DNA of 64,000 nucleotides, from NCBI GenBank assembly GCA_009780345.1, contig WRAG01000006.1, positions 1-64,000 on the forward strand. Direction: 5' to 3'. A program made the position numbers and the translations under genes. The notes beneath the pieces are model-generated. The model did no database searches. It was given only the letters and a program-made list of their open reading frames with translations, and had not been told where the DNA came from. Position 1 is the first letter of the stretch; the number at the start of each line of letters is the position of its first letter. Origin of the DNA: Oscillospiraceae bacterium. GTDB lineage: Bacteria > Bacillota > Clostridia > Monoglobales > WRAG01. This document shows positions 51,511 through 60,359 of the stretch, in pieces.

Positions 51511-52071
51511 TCACATATCATTAAAATACCTCACTATCCCCGAAAATATCCCCCACGCAAGTTTGCGTTGATACTCCTCGGTTCGAAGCATTGCCGCCTC
51601 GGCGGGATTGCTTAAAAACCCACACTCCACCAACACCGCCGGAACCATTGAGTTTTTCAACACGAAAATTTGCGTATTCACCGGTTTAATCTCCCGCGGA
51701 TTATCTTCTCCAACCGCTTGCGCAATCCCTGCCCTTATGCTCGTCGCAAGCGTTTGACTTCCCTCGTTTGAAGTGCTGTAAAACACCTGCGCGCCGCTAT
51801 ATCGGCTATCAGCGAACGTGTTCATATGTATGCTGATAAACATATCGGCATTTGATTCGTCTCTATCGCGAACACGCTCAAGCAAGTCGCTGCGCCGCTG
51901 CGTCATTCCGGCGGGACGATCAGGGTCAAACGTTCCGCGGTCGTCATATCGGGTAAGAATCGCAACCCCGCCGCTTTGCTCGATAAACTCTTGAAGTTTC
52001 AGCGCAATCGCAAGGTTTATCTCCTTTTCGATTGTTCCATGCCCCGACGCCCCGTCGTCAATCCCTCCATG
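51511..52071 (-). pseudogene. cwlD: cwlD-like amidase, 3' part (interrupted gene)
   Basis: The 3' section of a sporulation-type N-acetylmuramoyl-L-alanine amidase. Reading starts at the CAT codon of the shared CATGG: HGGIDDGASGHGTIEKEINL, then VAILTRYDD, ADMFISIHMNTFADS with the second zinc His, and VLVECGFLSNPAEAAML with the catalytic Glu. The ORF track shows only the last 131 residues. The frame remains open to 52170, but upstream of 52072 it reads unrelated sequence (TYAYAP). The first zinc motif is cut; its other half lies at 63843-64000. I call it interrupted rather than dead, because excision would restore it. Confidence 0.93.
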
Positions 52072-52095
52072 AGGAGCGTACGCATAAGTACAACC
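52067..52095. other. attachment junction of the cwlD element, 3' side
   Basis: The core CCATG (52067-52071, read CATGG on the minus strand) is shared with the other junction. Inside the element the arm TAAGTACAAC (52085-52094; GTTGTACTTA on the minus strand) lies 13 bases from the core. The same arm occurs at 63823-63832 in inverted orientation relative to the circle junction. Confidence 0.85.
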
Positions 52096-52215
52096 GTCGC
52101 AACTCGCCCTCGAACTCGTTTTCGTACAAAAATCGTCCGAAAAGCTTCGTCTTATGGGCGTTTTGCTCCTTTATCCCAAAAAATTTCGGCTAAAGCCTGC
52201 ATTTTTCGGGAGCCC
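52096..52215. repeat. about 120-bp dispersed repeat, copy 2, inside the cwlD element
   Basis: This is the second copy of the repeat at 5169-5290 in the opposite orientation (GTCGCAACTCGCCC ... CGGGAGCCC). It fills the space between the recombinase stop and the attachment site. Identity is imperfect by eye; blocks such as GGGCTCCCGAAAAATG, CGCCCATAA and GGGCGAGTTGCGACG are shared. Confidence 0.7.
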
Positions 52216-52217
52216 TA

Positions 52218-53900
52218 CTAAAAATTCCACACAATTTTGATTTCCCTCGGCACATTTTTATCGCCAACCTTGCCGACATAAATCGTTTTGATAAATCCAC
52301 CCACGATTTCGTGAGTAAGTTTATCAATCCGCGAATACTTGACGATTATCTTCTCTTTAATATTGTCGTCAGCTAATCCCTGCTTGATAGCTTCAATTTC
52401 CATATCAATCCTTGAAACACGCTCGTTGAAGGTATCAATGCTATCCTGCGCGGTTTTGCTAAACTGAATAAATTGCTCCGATGTGATAATTCCGTCAACT
52501 CGGTCGGAATAAAGCAACTCTATAACCTTATTCTTCTTTTCGAGTTGCGCCGCAATGTCCGACTTCTCCTTCGCAAGCTTATCCAACTTGCGTTGCTTAC
52601 CGGCGTCGTCAACCTTGATTTTCGCGGAATCGTGATATTCAGTCAGCAATTTATTGACCTCAATCAAGACAATATCCTCTAACGCGTCAAATCGAATAGA
52701 CTTTCCGTTATCGCAAACATCAGTTGAATTGTTATAGGTTCGGCACTTCAGATACCGAAATCCGCCCTTGTTCTCCGGTGTGTTCACCTTTGTCAGCGTA
52801 TTTTCGCAAACACCGCAGAACACTTTTCCGTTAAAGATATGCTTCTCGCCTGTTCGCTTATCGGGACGAGTTCTCGTGGAAAGTTTCGCTTGAACTCGCT
52901 CCCAAATATCCATACCAATAATCGGCTCGTGCGCATTGAAAGTCCGTGTCCACTTATCACGAGAATGAATCCGCCGCTTTTTATTCTTATAACTGATATT
53001 CTCGGTTTTGTTTTGGCAAAGCGTTCCGATATATTCCTCTTTGCGAAGTATGTAGTAAATCGTGTCATTCGTCCACATATTGCCCGTAACGCGCTGGCGA
53101 TTACTGTCGCGATTGCTGTATTTTGAACCTTTCGATTTTTTGTAATTAGCCGGATTGAGGATTCCGCGATTATTCAAATTTTGAGCAATCGTTAAATATC
53201 CCATACCGTTCAAGAACATATCGAAAATCTCGCGAACAACTTCCGCCGCTTCCTCGTCAATCACAAGATGATTTTTATCAAGCGGGTCGCGCATAAACCC
53301 GTACGGCGCGAACGAACCCGTCCACTCGCCGTTCTGCTTTTTGTGATTGAGCGTTCGGCGAATATTATCCGATAAATCTTCGAGATACCATTCGTTAATC
53401 AGTCCGTTGATTTGCCGCGATTTTTTGTTTCCCTTAATATCGGTATCGGCGTTGTCAACAATCGAAACAAATCGGATATTCCATTCCAAAAATTTATCGT
53501 GGATATATTTTTCAACCATTTCCAACTCACGACTAAAACGCGATTGAGTTTTGCATAAGACAATATTAAATTTTTGTTCTTCCGCATCTGCGATTAGCTT
53601 GTTCCACTCGGGGCGACTTTTGTCCGCGCCCGAATAATCTTCATCGCAGTAAATTTTATAAACATCCCAGCCCTTTTCCATTGCATACGCGACAAGCATG
53701 GATTTTTGATTCTGTATGCTTTCACTTTCATCCGTCGCGTTACGCTTGTCCCTGTCCTCGTCCGACAGGCGGACGTAAATTGCCACTTTGCTGAGTTGTC
53801 CAAATCTCTGATTTGGCGAACAACTCGTACTTGAAGATTTCCCAAGAACGCAAGACGGGCTTTTGTCGCCGCGTGATTGGTTGAAATCCACCGTGTTCAT
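52218..53900 (-). CDS. large serine recombinase of the cwlD-interrupting element
   Basis: This 560-residue site-specific recombinase has a resolvase-like catalytic domain starting near residue 39 (VAIYVRLSDEDRDKRN, with the nucleophilic Ser in RLS; VLCKTQSRFSREL), a recombinase domain (APYGFMRDPLDKNHLVIDEE...), a zinc ribbon (FCGVCENTLTKVN...YLKCRTYNN) and a coiled coil (about 430-500). This is the SpoIVCA/TnpX/phiC31 architecture used to excise elements. Residues 5-37 are encoded by a copy of the interspersed repeat (DFNQSRGDKSPSCVLGKSSS...). The ATG at 53900 follows GGAGGG and overlaps a tiny upstream ORF. It is the gene next to the junction at 52067. Confidence 0.95.
   Translation of the reverse strand: MNTVDFNQSRGDKSPSCVLGKSSSTSCSPNQRFGQLSKVAIYVRLSDEDRDKRNATDESESIQNQKSMLVAYAMEKGWDVYKIYCDEDYSGADKSRPEWNKLIADAEEQKFNIVLCKTQSRFSRELEMVEKYIHDKFLEWNIRFVSIVDNADTDIKGNKKSRQINGLINEWYLEDLSDNIRRTLNHKKQNGEWTGSFAPYGFMRDPLDKNHLVIDEEAAEVVREIFDMFLNGMGYLTIAQNLNNRGILNPANYKKSKGSKYSNRDSNRQRVTGNMWTNDTIYYILRKEEYIGTLCQNKTENISYKNKKRRIHSRDKWTRTFNAHEPIIGMDIWERVQAKLSTRTRPDKRTGEKHIFNGKVFCGVCENTLTKVNTPENKGGFRYLKCRTYNNSTDVCDNGKSIRFDALEDIVLIEVNKLLTEYHDSAKIKVDDAGKQRKLDKLAKEKSDIAAQLEKKNKVIELLYSDRVDGIITSEQFIQFSKTAQDSIDTFNERVSRIDMEIEAIKQGLADDNIKEKIIVKYSRIDKLTHEIVGGFIKTIYVGKVGDKNVPREIKIVWNF
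53791..53888. repeat. interspersed repeat module within the recombinase coding region
   Basis: On the minus strand this reads GATTTCAACCAATCACG ... TTCTTGGGAAA ... GTTCGCCAAATCAGAGATTTGG. It corresponds to the module at about 8-110 of the window (GGTTTCAACCAATCAAAC ... GTTCGCGAAATCAAGATTTC) and to about 40221-40330 (reverse complement). The hairpin arms differ by compensatory changes (CCAAATC/GATTTGG versus CGAAATC/GATTTCG). Confidence 0.8.
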
Positions 53901-53950
53901 TGCAACCCTCCAAACAAAGCGACTATTGAATCTTGGGTGTATATTAACAT
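53897..53950 (-). CDS. 17-residue coupled leader ORF before the recombinase
   Basis: The ATG follows GAGGTGGAGCT, and the peptide is MLIYTQDSIVALFGGLQ. Its stop TGA overlaps the recombinase ATG (CAATGA), so recombinase translation may depend on ribosomes that finish this ORF. It may be a regulatory leader peptide rather than a functional protein. Confidence 0.55.
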   Translation of the reverse strand: MLIYTQDSIVALFGGLQ

Positions 53951-54090
53951 AGCTCCACCTCGTTTGCCAAGTCTTTTTTTATTAAATTTGAAATTTTCCG
54001 ATTTATTATCTCGGCAAGTTCCGTCTTATCTTGGGTGGAAATTATGTTGATGATTTTGTATTCAACCTTTTTCGATGTGTTATTTTTCAT
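53944..54090 (-). CDS. 48-residue ORF in the recombinase leader
   Basis: Reading from ATG 54090 (the stop of the upstream 27-residue ORF overlaps it as ATGA), the product is MKNNTSKKVEYKIINIISTQ followed by a helical segment (DKTELAEIINRKISNLIKKD). It is basic and helical. The end contains the ribosome-binding site of the 17-residue ORF. No family was recognised; similar short ORFs precede recombinases in clostridial elements. Confidence 0.55.
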   Translation of the reverse strand: MKNNTSKKVEYKIINIISTQDKTELAEIINRKISNLIKKDLANEVELC

Positions 54091-54170
54091 AAGAAATCAC
54101 ACTCCCAAAATGCAATTTGATTCCCTACAATTTTATTATTATTTGTGCGCTTGTATTCCTTTTTGTACAT
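54087..54170 (-). CDS. 27-residue ORF, first of the coupled chain
   Basis: ATG at 54170 after GAGAGGAAGGTGCG; product MYKKEYKRTNNNKIVGNQIA then FWECDFL. Its TGA overlaps the next ATG. It is the first of three tiny ORFs leading to the recombinase. Confidence 0.5.
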   Translation of the reverse strand: MYKKEYKRTNNNKIVGNQIAFWECDFL

Positions 54171-54320
54171 CGCACCTTCCTCTCATTCTTTAGATTCGCA
54201 TCGACATCAGCAAATAAATTCGCTATAATCAATACGAGTTAATTATAATTCATTTTGCAAACAAGGCCAATGCTTTTATGTAAAACGCAATCGATTTTAA
54301 CAAGGAGGACAAAGTTTAAT

Positions 54321-54644
54321 ATGAATGTCAAAAATAATTACGAATCACCATTTCCGACAAGGTTGCGGAAATTAATTGAAGAAAAACGGACGAGCCAAAA
54401 ATCGCAGATTTCGCTGGAGTTACAAGTCAGTCGGTCGCACAATGGAAAGATGGAAAAGCAATCGCAGAGGGGAAAAAATTTTGGAAAATGGTTGAATATT
54501 TACAACGCGCGATAAAAGAATATCGCAATTATGAAACGGTGAGTCAAAATGAGTTTTGCGGCGCAATTCCCGATGTAGTCGGAGCAGAAAACGAAGGAAG
54601 ATTTCTGGTCGAAAGTTTTGGCAAGTCGATTATCAGGGCGAATT
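54321..54644 (+). pseudogene. frameshifted XRE-family repressor
   Basis: The reading begins MNVKNNYESPFPTRLRKLIE and continues in the +1 frame after about 54391 with KIADFAGVTSQSVAQWKDGK and a C-terminal tail to a stop at 54644. The two halves together give a normal helix-turn-helix repressor of about 100 aa. An extra or missing base in the CCAAAAATCGCAG stretch breaks the frame. It is divergent from the recombinase operon, the usual place of an element repressor; its loss may leave recombination uncontrolled, though a slippage site at the A-run is also possible. Confidence 0.7.
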
Positions 54645-55417
54645 AGGTGTCAATTTTTTGTACATATCAAGCGGTGGATTTATTTAAGAAGATTATTGAG
54701 GATTTGCCTGAGGATTTTTGGTAAAAATCCATTGGGTTGAATTGAAATTAACGGCGAGATTTTTTTGCTGATTCAGAACAAGCAACGCGGTAAACATTGA
54801 GAAATATCCGTACGCCGCACGCCGAGTCAACGCGTGCAATAGGGCGTTTATAGAATTCACAAGCAATGCACGTGGTCACCTACTGTGCGGCACTTCACAA
54901 AAATTTCCTGTCAGAATCTTTTGGTGAAGTTGCTTGTTGGGAAGTATCCCAAACCCTCGAAGTCGTCCGCAAAAATCGGACGATTTTCAAGCCGCTTCGC
55001 GTCTGCTAAACGTTCAAATTTCTACAAAATTTGAACGTTGAAAAACTGTAAAAACGAGTGAAGCTTTCACGATTAGTTTTTCTGAATTAGCAAAAATTTA
55101 TTTCAAATGTTTTGAGGAAACCTTTAAAAATTTTTGTAGTTTTTTTCAAACCTTTTCATCGAAAATTATAACATTTATTTTTGAATTTTTCAAAAATATC
55201 AGCAGGCGCAAAGCGGCTTAAAAAGTAAAAATCGCCACAATCAACTTATGACGATTTTTGATTTACTGGGAGTTTTATGACAAATCCTCAACAAGTGCTT
55301 TTGTAGTTTTACCGAATAGGTAAATTTGCAAAAAGTTAGCGTGTGTTACAACACATGCATTGCTTGCGAGTTCTGCAAACGACATTTTTATAAAATATTA
55401 AAAATATTTAGAATAAT
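54645..55417. other. non-coding region with nested inverted repeats
   Basis: About 770 bases with no credible gene. Near 55,013 is a 13-bp perfect hairpin AACGTTCAAATTT/AAATTTGAACGTT. TCGTCCG/CGGACGA lies just before it. Around it, AAGCCGCTTCGCGTCTGCT (about 54,990) is inverted at about 55,205 (AGCAGGCGCAAAGCGGCTT), so the intervening 200 bases can form one large fold. AAAAATCG/CGATTTTT follows at about 55,225-55,257. A structured RNA or an old repeat are both possible. Confidence 0.5.
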
Positions 55418-58400
55418 TTAATTATCTGCCCACATTTCACACTGGGTCATAACTGTTGAGATTACATCTTCCACGCCTTCCGGCGGATATTTATATTTTT
55501 TAAGAAGTCGTTTAACCATACGTCGCATATCAGCGCGAGCAGATTCTTTTTTCTGCCAATCAATAGTACGACTTTTACGAAGCAAATCTGTAAGCTCTTG
55601 TGTCATTTCAATAAGAACATCATTTTGATAAAAATCTTTTATTGCCGTTGATTTTGTAAGCGCGTCATAAAAAGCCAATTCCTCATAGGACAACCCAAGT
55701 TCATCGCCTTCTTCTTGCGCTGTTGTCATATCTTTTGCCATTTTCATCAACTCAGCGATTACTTCCTCGTTAGAAATCATACCATTTATATACTCTTTAA
55801 TCAAGCGGGACATCATTTCAGAAAACTTTTCCGATTTTACGAAATTGGTTTTTCGATAAAGTGAAATTTGTTCCGCTAATAGTTTTTTAAGTATCTCAAC
55901 CGCCAAGTTGCGTTCTTCCATATTCGCAATTTCAGCAAGAAACTTCGAGTCAAATAACGAAAATTCTTTGTCAATATCCGAAAACAAATTGATTACGCCT
56001 TTACTTTGAATGCTCGCTTTTAAAAGTTCGTTCACACGTTCGTTGATTTCTTTGAGCGACAAAGGTTTGTCTTCGCTGGAAATGCGAGTTAAAAGTGTGC
56101 GTACAGTTTCAAAATATGCCGCTTCAAGTCTTTGTTGCGAATTCAACAATGAACGACAAAGCGACAATGCTTGACGTAACAACATTGATTCTTTGATATA
56201 TTCTTCTTTTTGTTTTTCTTTGTCGATTGCAGATAAGAAATTTACACCGCCGCTAATAGTCTTTGCTCTTTGCAAGTCAGTAGATTTATCGTCCATAAAT
56301 TCTGAATGATCAAATCCGTGCAACAAGTCTCGACAAACTTCCAATTTTTCAATAAATTTCGGCAAGGCGGTTTTGGCAATATCTTGTTCGCTATAATTTT
56401 GCTTGTCGCGTTTAGTGTAGTCGTTCATCGCTTGCTTTAATGCGCCTGCGATACCGACATAATCCACAACCAAACCACCCTCTTTTTCCTTATAAACACG
56501 GTTGACGCGCGCGATTGCCTGCATAAGATTGTGTCCGGACATTGGTTTATAGACATACATTGTTGCAAGGGATGGCACATCAAATCCTGTCAGCCACATA
56601 TCCACAACAATAGCAATTTTCAACGGGTCATCGTCGTCTTTAAATTTCTTTGCCATTTCGTCTTTGTGTCTTTTGTTTCCGATAATCCCTCGCCATTCTT
56701 CGGGGTCTTTATTATCAGAAGTCATTACAACGCCGAGTTTTTCGTTCCAATTCGGCCTCATTTGTAATAACTTTTTATAAATATCCATTGCAATCGGGCG
56801 TGAATATGCTACAATCATTGCTTTACCGGTTAATTCATACTGTCGATTTTCTTCATAGTGCTTAATGATATCTTCGCATAGTGTAGTTATGGTTTGTTCG
56901 TTGCCGAGAATAGAATCCATTTTCCCAAGTTCTTTTTTACTTTTTTCAATCGCGTGTGGTTCAGCGTTTGCTGCCATAATTTCATATTCGACATCAATAA
57001 GTCGTAAAATATCTTCGTCAAGTTTCAGGTGAATAACACGGCTTTCGTAATAAACGGGACGTGTCGCGCCATCTTCAACCGCCTGCGTCATATCATATAC
57101 ATCAATATAATCGCCGAAAACTTCAATAGTTGAACGGTCTTTTGAGGAAATTGGGGTTCCTGTAAATCCTATGTAAGTTGCGTTCGGTAAACTTTCGCGA
57201 ATAATTAGTCCGAATGATTTTTTGATTTGCCCTTCCACGCTCACTTTTTCGTCAACAAATTGACTGCGATGCGCTTCGTCCGCGATAACAACTATATTTC
57301 GGCGATCTGAAAGAACGTCAAACGATTCCTCGAACTTTTGCGCCGTAGTAAATATGATACCATTAGCTTCTCGCCCTGCTAACAATTCTTTCAAATTTGC
57401 ACGGCTTGTAGCGCGTTCCGGAGTTTGTCGAAGAAAATCGGCGCACTTTGAAAACTGTCCATAAAGTTGGTCGTCAAGGTCATTTCGATCGGTTAATACG
57501 ACAATCGTTGGTGAATTAAGTGCATCTTGCAACAATTTTGCGTAAAACACCATTGACAACGACTTGCCACTACCTTGCGTATGCCAAAACACACCGCCTT
57601 TGCCATCTGTTTCAGTAGCTTTTGCAGAAGATGTCACAGCCTTACAAACCGCAAAATATTGGTGATAAGCGCCTAAAATTTTTGCATCGTCAGAAAAACA
57701 GATGAAATTCTTAATAATATCGAGTAAACGCGCTTTGTTAAATATTCCTTCAATTAAGGTATCATAATCCGCATACTGTGTGCTTTCGTAACTACCGTCT
57801 TTACTTTTCCATTCCATAAAACGGTCTTCGCTTGCCGTAATGGTTCCGGCTTTTGATATTGCAAGGTCACTTGTTATCAAAAAAGCGTTATAAGTAAACA
57901 AAATTGGGATTTCGTGCATATAATTGCGAAGTTGATTGTATGCTTCACTTACATCGGCTTCCTCGCGCGACGGTGATTTCACCTCAAACACCACCAACGG
58001 CAAACCGTTTATAAATATAATAATATCCGGGCGTTTTGTACTATTTTCTGAAATAGTCCATTGATTAGCGACAATAAAACTATTTTTACCGGGGTTTTCA
58101 AAATCTATCAGTCGTACCAAGGTCGCATGTTGTTCGCCGTTGTCGAAATAATTTACTTCAACACCGTTTTGAAGGTAATCCGTAAACTGTTTATTCTTTT
58201 GTATAAGAGCGCCGCTTCCGAAGTCGCGTAATTTGGCGACCGCCTCACTTAACGCACTTTCCGGCAGTTTCGGATTAACACGCCGCAGAGCTGACATAAG
58301 CTCGTCTAAATAAAGCGCATCAGAATAATCCCGCGCCACATCCGGTCCGTAAATATGCGTATAGCCCAACGTGTTACGAAGTATTTCAATTATAGCATTT

Positions 58401-58426
58401 TCGTAGTTAGCTTCGGTGAACGACAT
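55418..58426 (-). CDS. hsdR: type I restriction enzyme, R subunit
   Basis: This is the motor and nuclease subunit of a type I restriction-modification complex. The start at 58426 (MSFTEANYENAIIEILRNTL) follows AAGGTGGTCATCCT; the track's start overlaps the gene upstream. The PD-(D/E)XK nuclease has RPDIIIFINGLPLVVFEVKS, the helicase has Walker A HTQGSGKSLSM, DEAH in VVIADEAHRSQF, and the later motif ARVNRVYKEKEGGLVVDYVG. The C-terminal helical region is full length, ending near residue 1002. It is the last gene of the operon. Confidence 0.95.
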   Translation of the reverse strand: MSFTEANYENAIIEILRNTLGYTHIYGPDVARDYSDALYLDELMSALRRVNPKLPESALSEAVAKLRDFGSGALIQKNKQFTDYLQNGVEVNYFDNGEQHATLVRLIDFENPGKNSFIVANQWTISENSTKRPDIIIFINGLPLVVFEVKSPSREEADVSEAYNQLRNYMHEIPILFTYNAFLITSDLAISKAGTITASEDRFMEWKSKDGSYESTQYADYDTLIEGIFNKARLLDIIKNFICFSDDAKILGAYHQYFAVCKAVTSSAKATETDGKGGVFWHTQGSGKSLSMVFYAKLLQDALNSPTIVVLTDRNDLDDQLYGQFSKCADFLRQTPERATSRANLKELLAGREANGIIFTTAQKFEESFDVLSDRRNIVVIADEAHRSQFVDEKVSVEGQIKKSFGLIIRESLPNATYIGFTGTPISSKDRSTIEVFGDYIDVYDMTQAVEDGATRPVYYESRVIHLKLDEDILRLIDVEYEIMAANAEPHAIEKSKKELGKMDSILGNEQTITTLCEDIIKHYEENRQYELTGKAMIVAYSRPIAMDIYKKLLQMRPNWNEKLGVVMTSDNKDPEEWRGIIGNKRHKDEMAKKFKDDDDPLKIAIVVDMWLTGFDVPSLATMYVYKPMSGHNLMQAIARVNRVYKEKEGGLVVDYVGIAGALKQAMNDYTKRDKQNYSEQDIAKTALPKFIEKLEVCRDLLHGFDHSEFMDDKSTDLQRAKTISGGVNFLSAIDKEKQKEEYIKESMLLRQALSLCRSLLNSQQRLEAAYFETVRTLLTRISSEDKPLSLKEINERVNELLKASIQSKGVINLFSDIDKEFSLFDSKFLAEIANMEERNLAVEILKKLLAEQISLYRKTNFVKSEKFSEMMSRLIKEYINGMISNEEVIAELMKMAKDMTTAQEEGDELGLSYEELAFYDALTKSTAIKDFYQNDVLIEMTQELTDLLRKSRTIDWQKKESARADMRRMVKRLLKKYKYPPEGVEDVISTVMTQCEMWADN

Positions 58427-58451
58427 AGGATGACCACCTTCTTCTTTATTA

Positions 58452-58916
58452 TCATTGATTGCTATAGTAACATCTCTTAACTTCATCTCCAAACTTATCA
58501 AAAACCCACTCAATGCCTTTTTCTCCATATCTAATAACAATATATTTTGGAATATTATCGGTATGCCATCTTAGCCTGTCTTGATATTCATTATATTCAG
58601 CTAATGTAGGATTATAGTATGAAGCGAAGAAAGGGTTATAGGTTGACGTTTGTTGCATTTGTGGTCTTGGCTGATTGATAAAATTTTTAGCGGCAAGCAT
58701 TGCATTGTAAACCACAATTTCTTTTTCATAATGCTCTTCGGTTTTTCCCAGTCTATAAACGGGGGCAAAAATATTCGATGAATTTATTGCAATTAAATTG
58801 TCGTCCCGAAAATTTCAATCTTCTTTTAATTCAACTGCATTTTTGCCGATAGTTATAATAAAATCAACTACATCTTGTGGTGTAACATTGAAACTCCAAT
58901 AATTATTATTTATCAT
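58452..58916 (-). pseudogene. hypothetical protein with in-frame UGA, between hsdS and hsdR
   Basis: From ATG 58916 (after AAAGAGGTAAGAAT) the frame reads MINNNYWSFNVTPQDVVDFI...VELKED, then TGA at 58815-58817, then continues in the same frame with NFRDDNLIAINSSNIFAPVY to a stop at 58452. The total would be 154 residues if TGA were a sense codon, for example TGG. The ORF track shows only the last 87 residues. The continuity of frame over 120 codons after the TGA suggests a recent nonsense mutation or read-through. Function unknown. Confidence 0.65.
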
Positions 58917-58940
58917 ATTCTTACCTCTTTCTTTAAATCA

Positions 58941-60359
58941 TCATTTAGCGGTGAGGTCTGCGACGAATACCTCGCCGGACATTAGGCGAGGTAATAAAGT
59001 GTCGCGGAGTTCCGCAAGGCGAGCGTTTTCTGCGTTATTGTGTGCTATTTGTTCAACAAATCCATTAAACAACCCAAATGTTTCATCATCGCAAGGCATA
59101 AACAGTTCAAAATTTTCTATACTACCTTTTGTGATGAACCTAATAACCGAGCCTCTGAAACCCGATGTAATTTCAGAGAGGCAATGTTTGATAGCATAAT
59201 ATAAGAACCCTAAATGTTTTTGTTCGTTTGGTATTAAAACATAAGTGCGTTGGTAGGCTTCAAATTTACCGCTATAAACCTTGACATTGAAGTCGCCGTT
59301 TCCTGCAAGCAATATAGCGTTTGCGTCAAATGAGTAATTATCGGTATACAAAATATTTTGCGAGCAACTAAAAAAAGGATATATCCCGCCTTTGGCAACA
59401 TTGGCGTCTTTCTTGCCGGTAATGACAGGAAACCAATCACCAAGTTTGCAATTTGGCTCACGGTTTCCAAATCGTTCCGCCCATACCGCCCTTGCCATCT
59501 GTTCTAAATTATGATTTATCGCTGTGTTGTTGGCGATTTTATCGTCGAATGAAGAGAGTGTGTCGGCGACGGTGCGTTGCGTGTCGAGGTCGGGCAGCTC
59601 GATTTCATACGACAAAATTGTTTTTGGCGCAGTATGTTTTACCGTACTTCCTGATGCGTGATTTACGATATACTTTTGATAATCCCTTGTTCGCATAATC
59701 CAATACACATATTCACTTAAAACATTATCACTATTTATAGTTACTAAACCAATACGCTGATTGTGCAAATAACGATTATCCTCCGGAATAAAAGCAGAAT
59801 ATCCCAATGTATCCCCTTGTTTGCTTAAATCAGTCATTGTTACAATTAAGTCGCCTTCGTTTAGCATATAATCCTTAGGAATAGGTCCATTATAATTTTT
59901 GGGCTTGCCGAATTGAAAACCTCCGCCTATTGCAAAATTTCCGGGAGTAACTAATAAATATTCTGTTGGGGTATCACAAAAATATTCACCTTTGAAAGCG
60001 AAACCGTGCTTTATATCGCACACATCACCAAGTTTACACCTCAAACCCAATCGCTCGCGTTTTCCCTTATATATCCTCTCATTTCCTGCGTCAATAATTT
60101 TTTTAAAACTTTCGCTAATCGCATTATAATCAATTACATCTACCTTAAACGGCAAATCACTTTCCATAAAATCTTCTTTGATTTTGCTTATAACACTATA
60201 TCCGATTTTATCCTCGCCAATTAAAGCCAAATCAAGGTCGCTTGTTTCGGTATTCGTCCATTTGTAGCGCGAACCGAACGCTAACACATCATAATTTGGC
60301 GTGTGCTTTTTTATTATATTAAGTATAATTTCCATTTCAAACGGACTAACCGCTATCAT
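58941..60359 (-). CDS. hsdS: type I restriction specificity subunit fused to an MNT nucleotidyltransferase domain
   Basis: Residues about 1-100 match the minimal nucleotidyltransferase family (MNT/HI0073): LAFGSRYKWTNTETSDLDLALIG with the GS and D-x-D motifs, and LPFKVDVIDYNAIS for the third Asp. Residues about 105-470 are a normal HsdS with two target-recognition domains (KLGDVCDIKHGFAFKG, KLGDWFPVITGKKDANV) separated by helical spacers ending ELRDTLLPRLMSGEV. MNT domains usually work with a HEPN partner, and the gene immediately upstream encodes one; they overlap by 4 bases. A single polypeptide carrying both functions is unusual. Confidence 0.88.
   Translation of the reverse strand: MIAVSPFEMEIILNIIKKHTPNYDVLAFGSRYKWTNTETSDLDLALIGEDKIGYSVISKIKEDFMESDLPFKVDVIDYNAISESFKKIIDAGNERIYKGKRERLGLRCKLGDVCDIKHGFAFKGEYFCDTPTEYLLVTPGNFAIGGGFQFGKPKNYNGPIPKDYMLNEGDLIVTMTDLSKQGDTLGYSAFIPEDNRYLHNQRIGLVTINSDNVLSEYVYWIMRTRDYQKYIVNHASGSTVKHTAPKTILSYEIELPDLDTQRTVADTLSSFDDKIANNTAINHNLEQMARAVWAERFGNREPNCKLGDWFPVITGKKDANVAKGGIYPFFSCSQNILYTDNYSFDANAILLAGNGDFNVKVYSGKFEAYQRTYVLIPNEQKHLGFLYYAIKHCLSEITSGFRGSVIRFITKGSIENFELFMPCDDETFGLFNGFVEQIAHNNAENARLAELRDTLLPRLMSGEVFVADLTAK

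Noticed and set aside
51511-51906. A complete 131-aa amidase gene as given by the ORF track
   Set aside because: It is only the C-terminal part; the frame continues upstream to the attachment site and the true 5' part is at 63.8-64.0 kb.
58815-58817. UGA read as selenocysteine
   Set aside because: No SECIS-like hairpin was seen just downstream and the protein is not a redox family; nonsense mutation is simpler.
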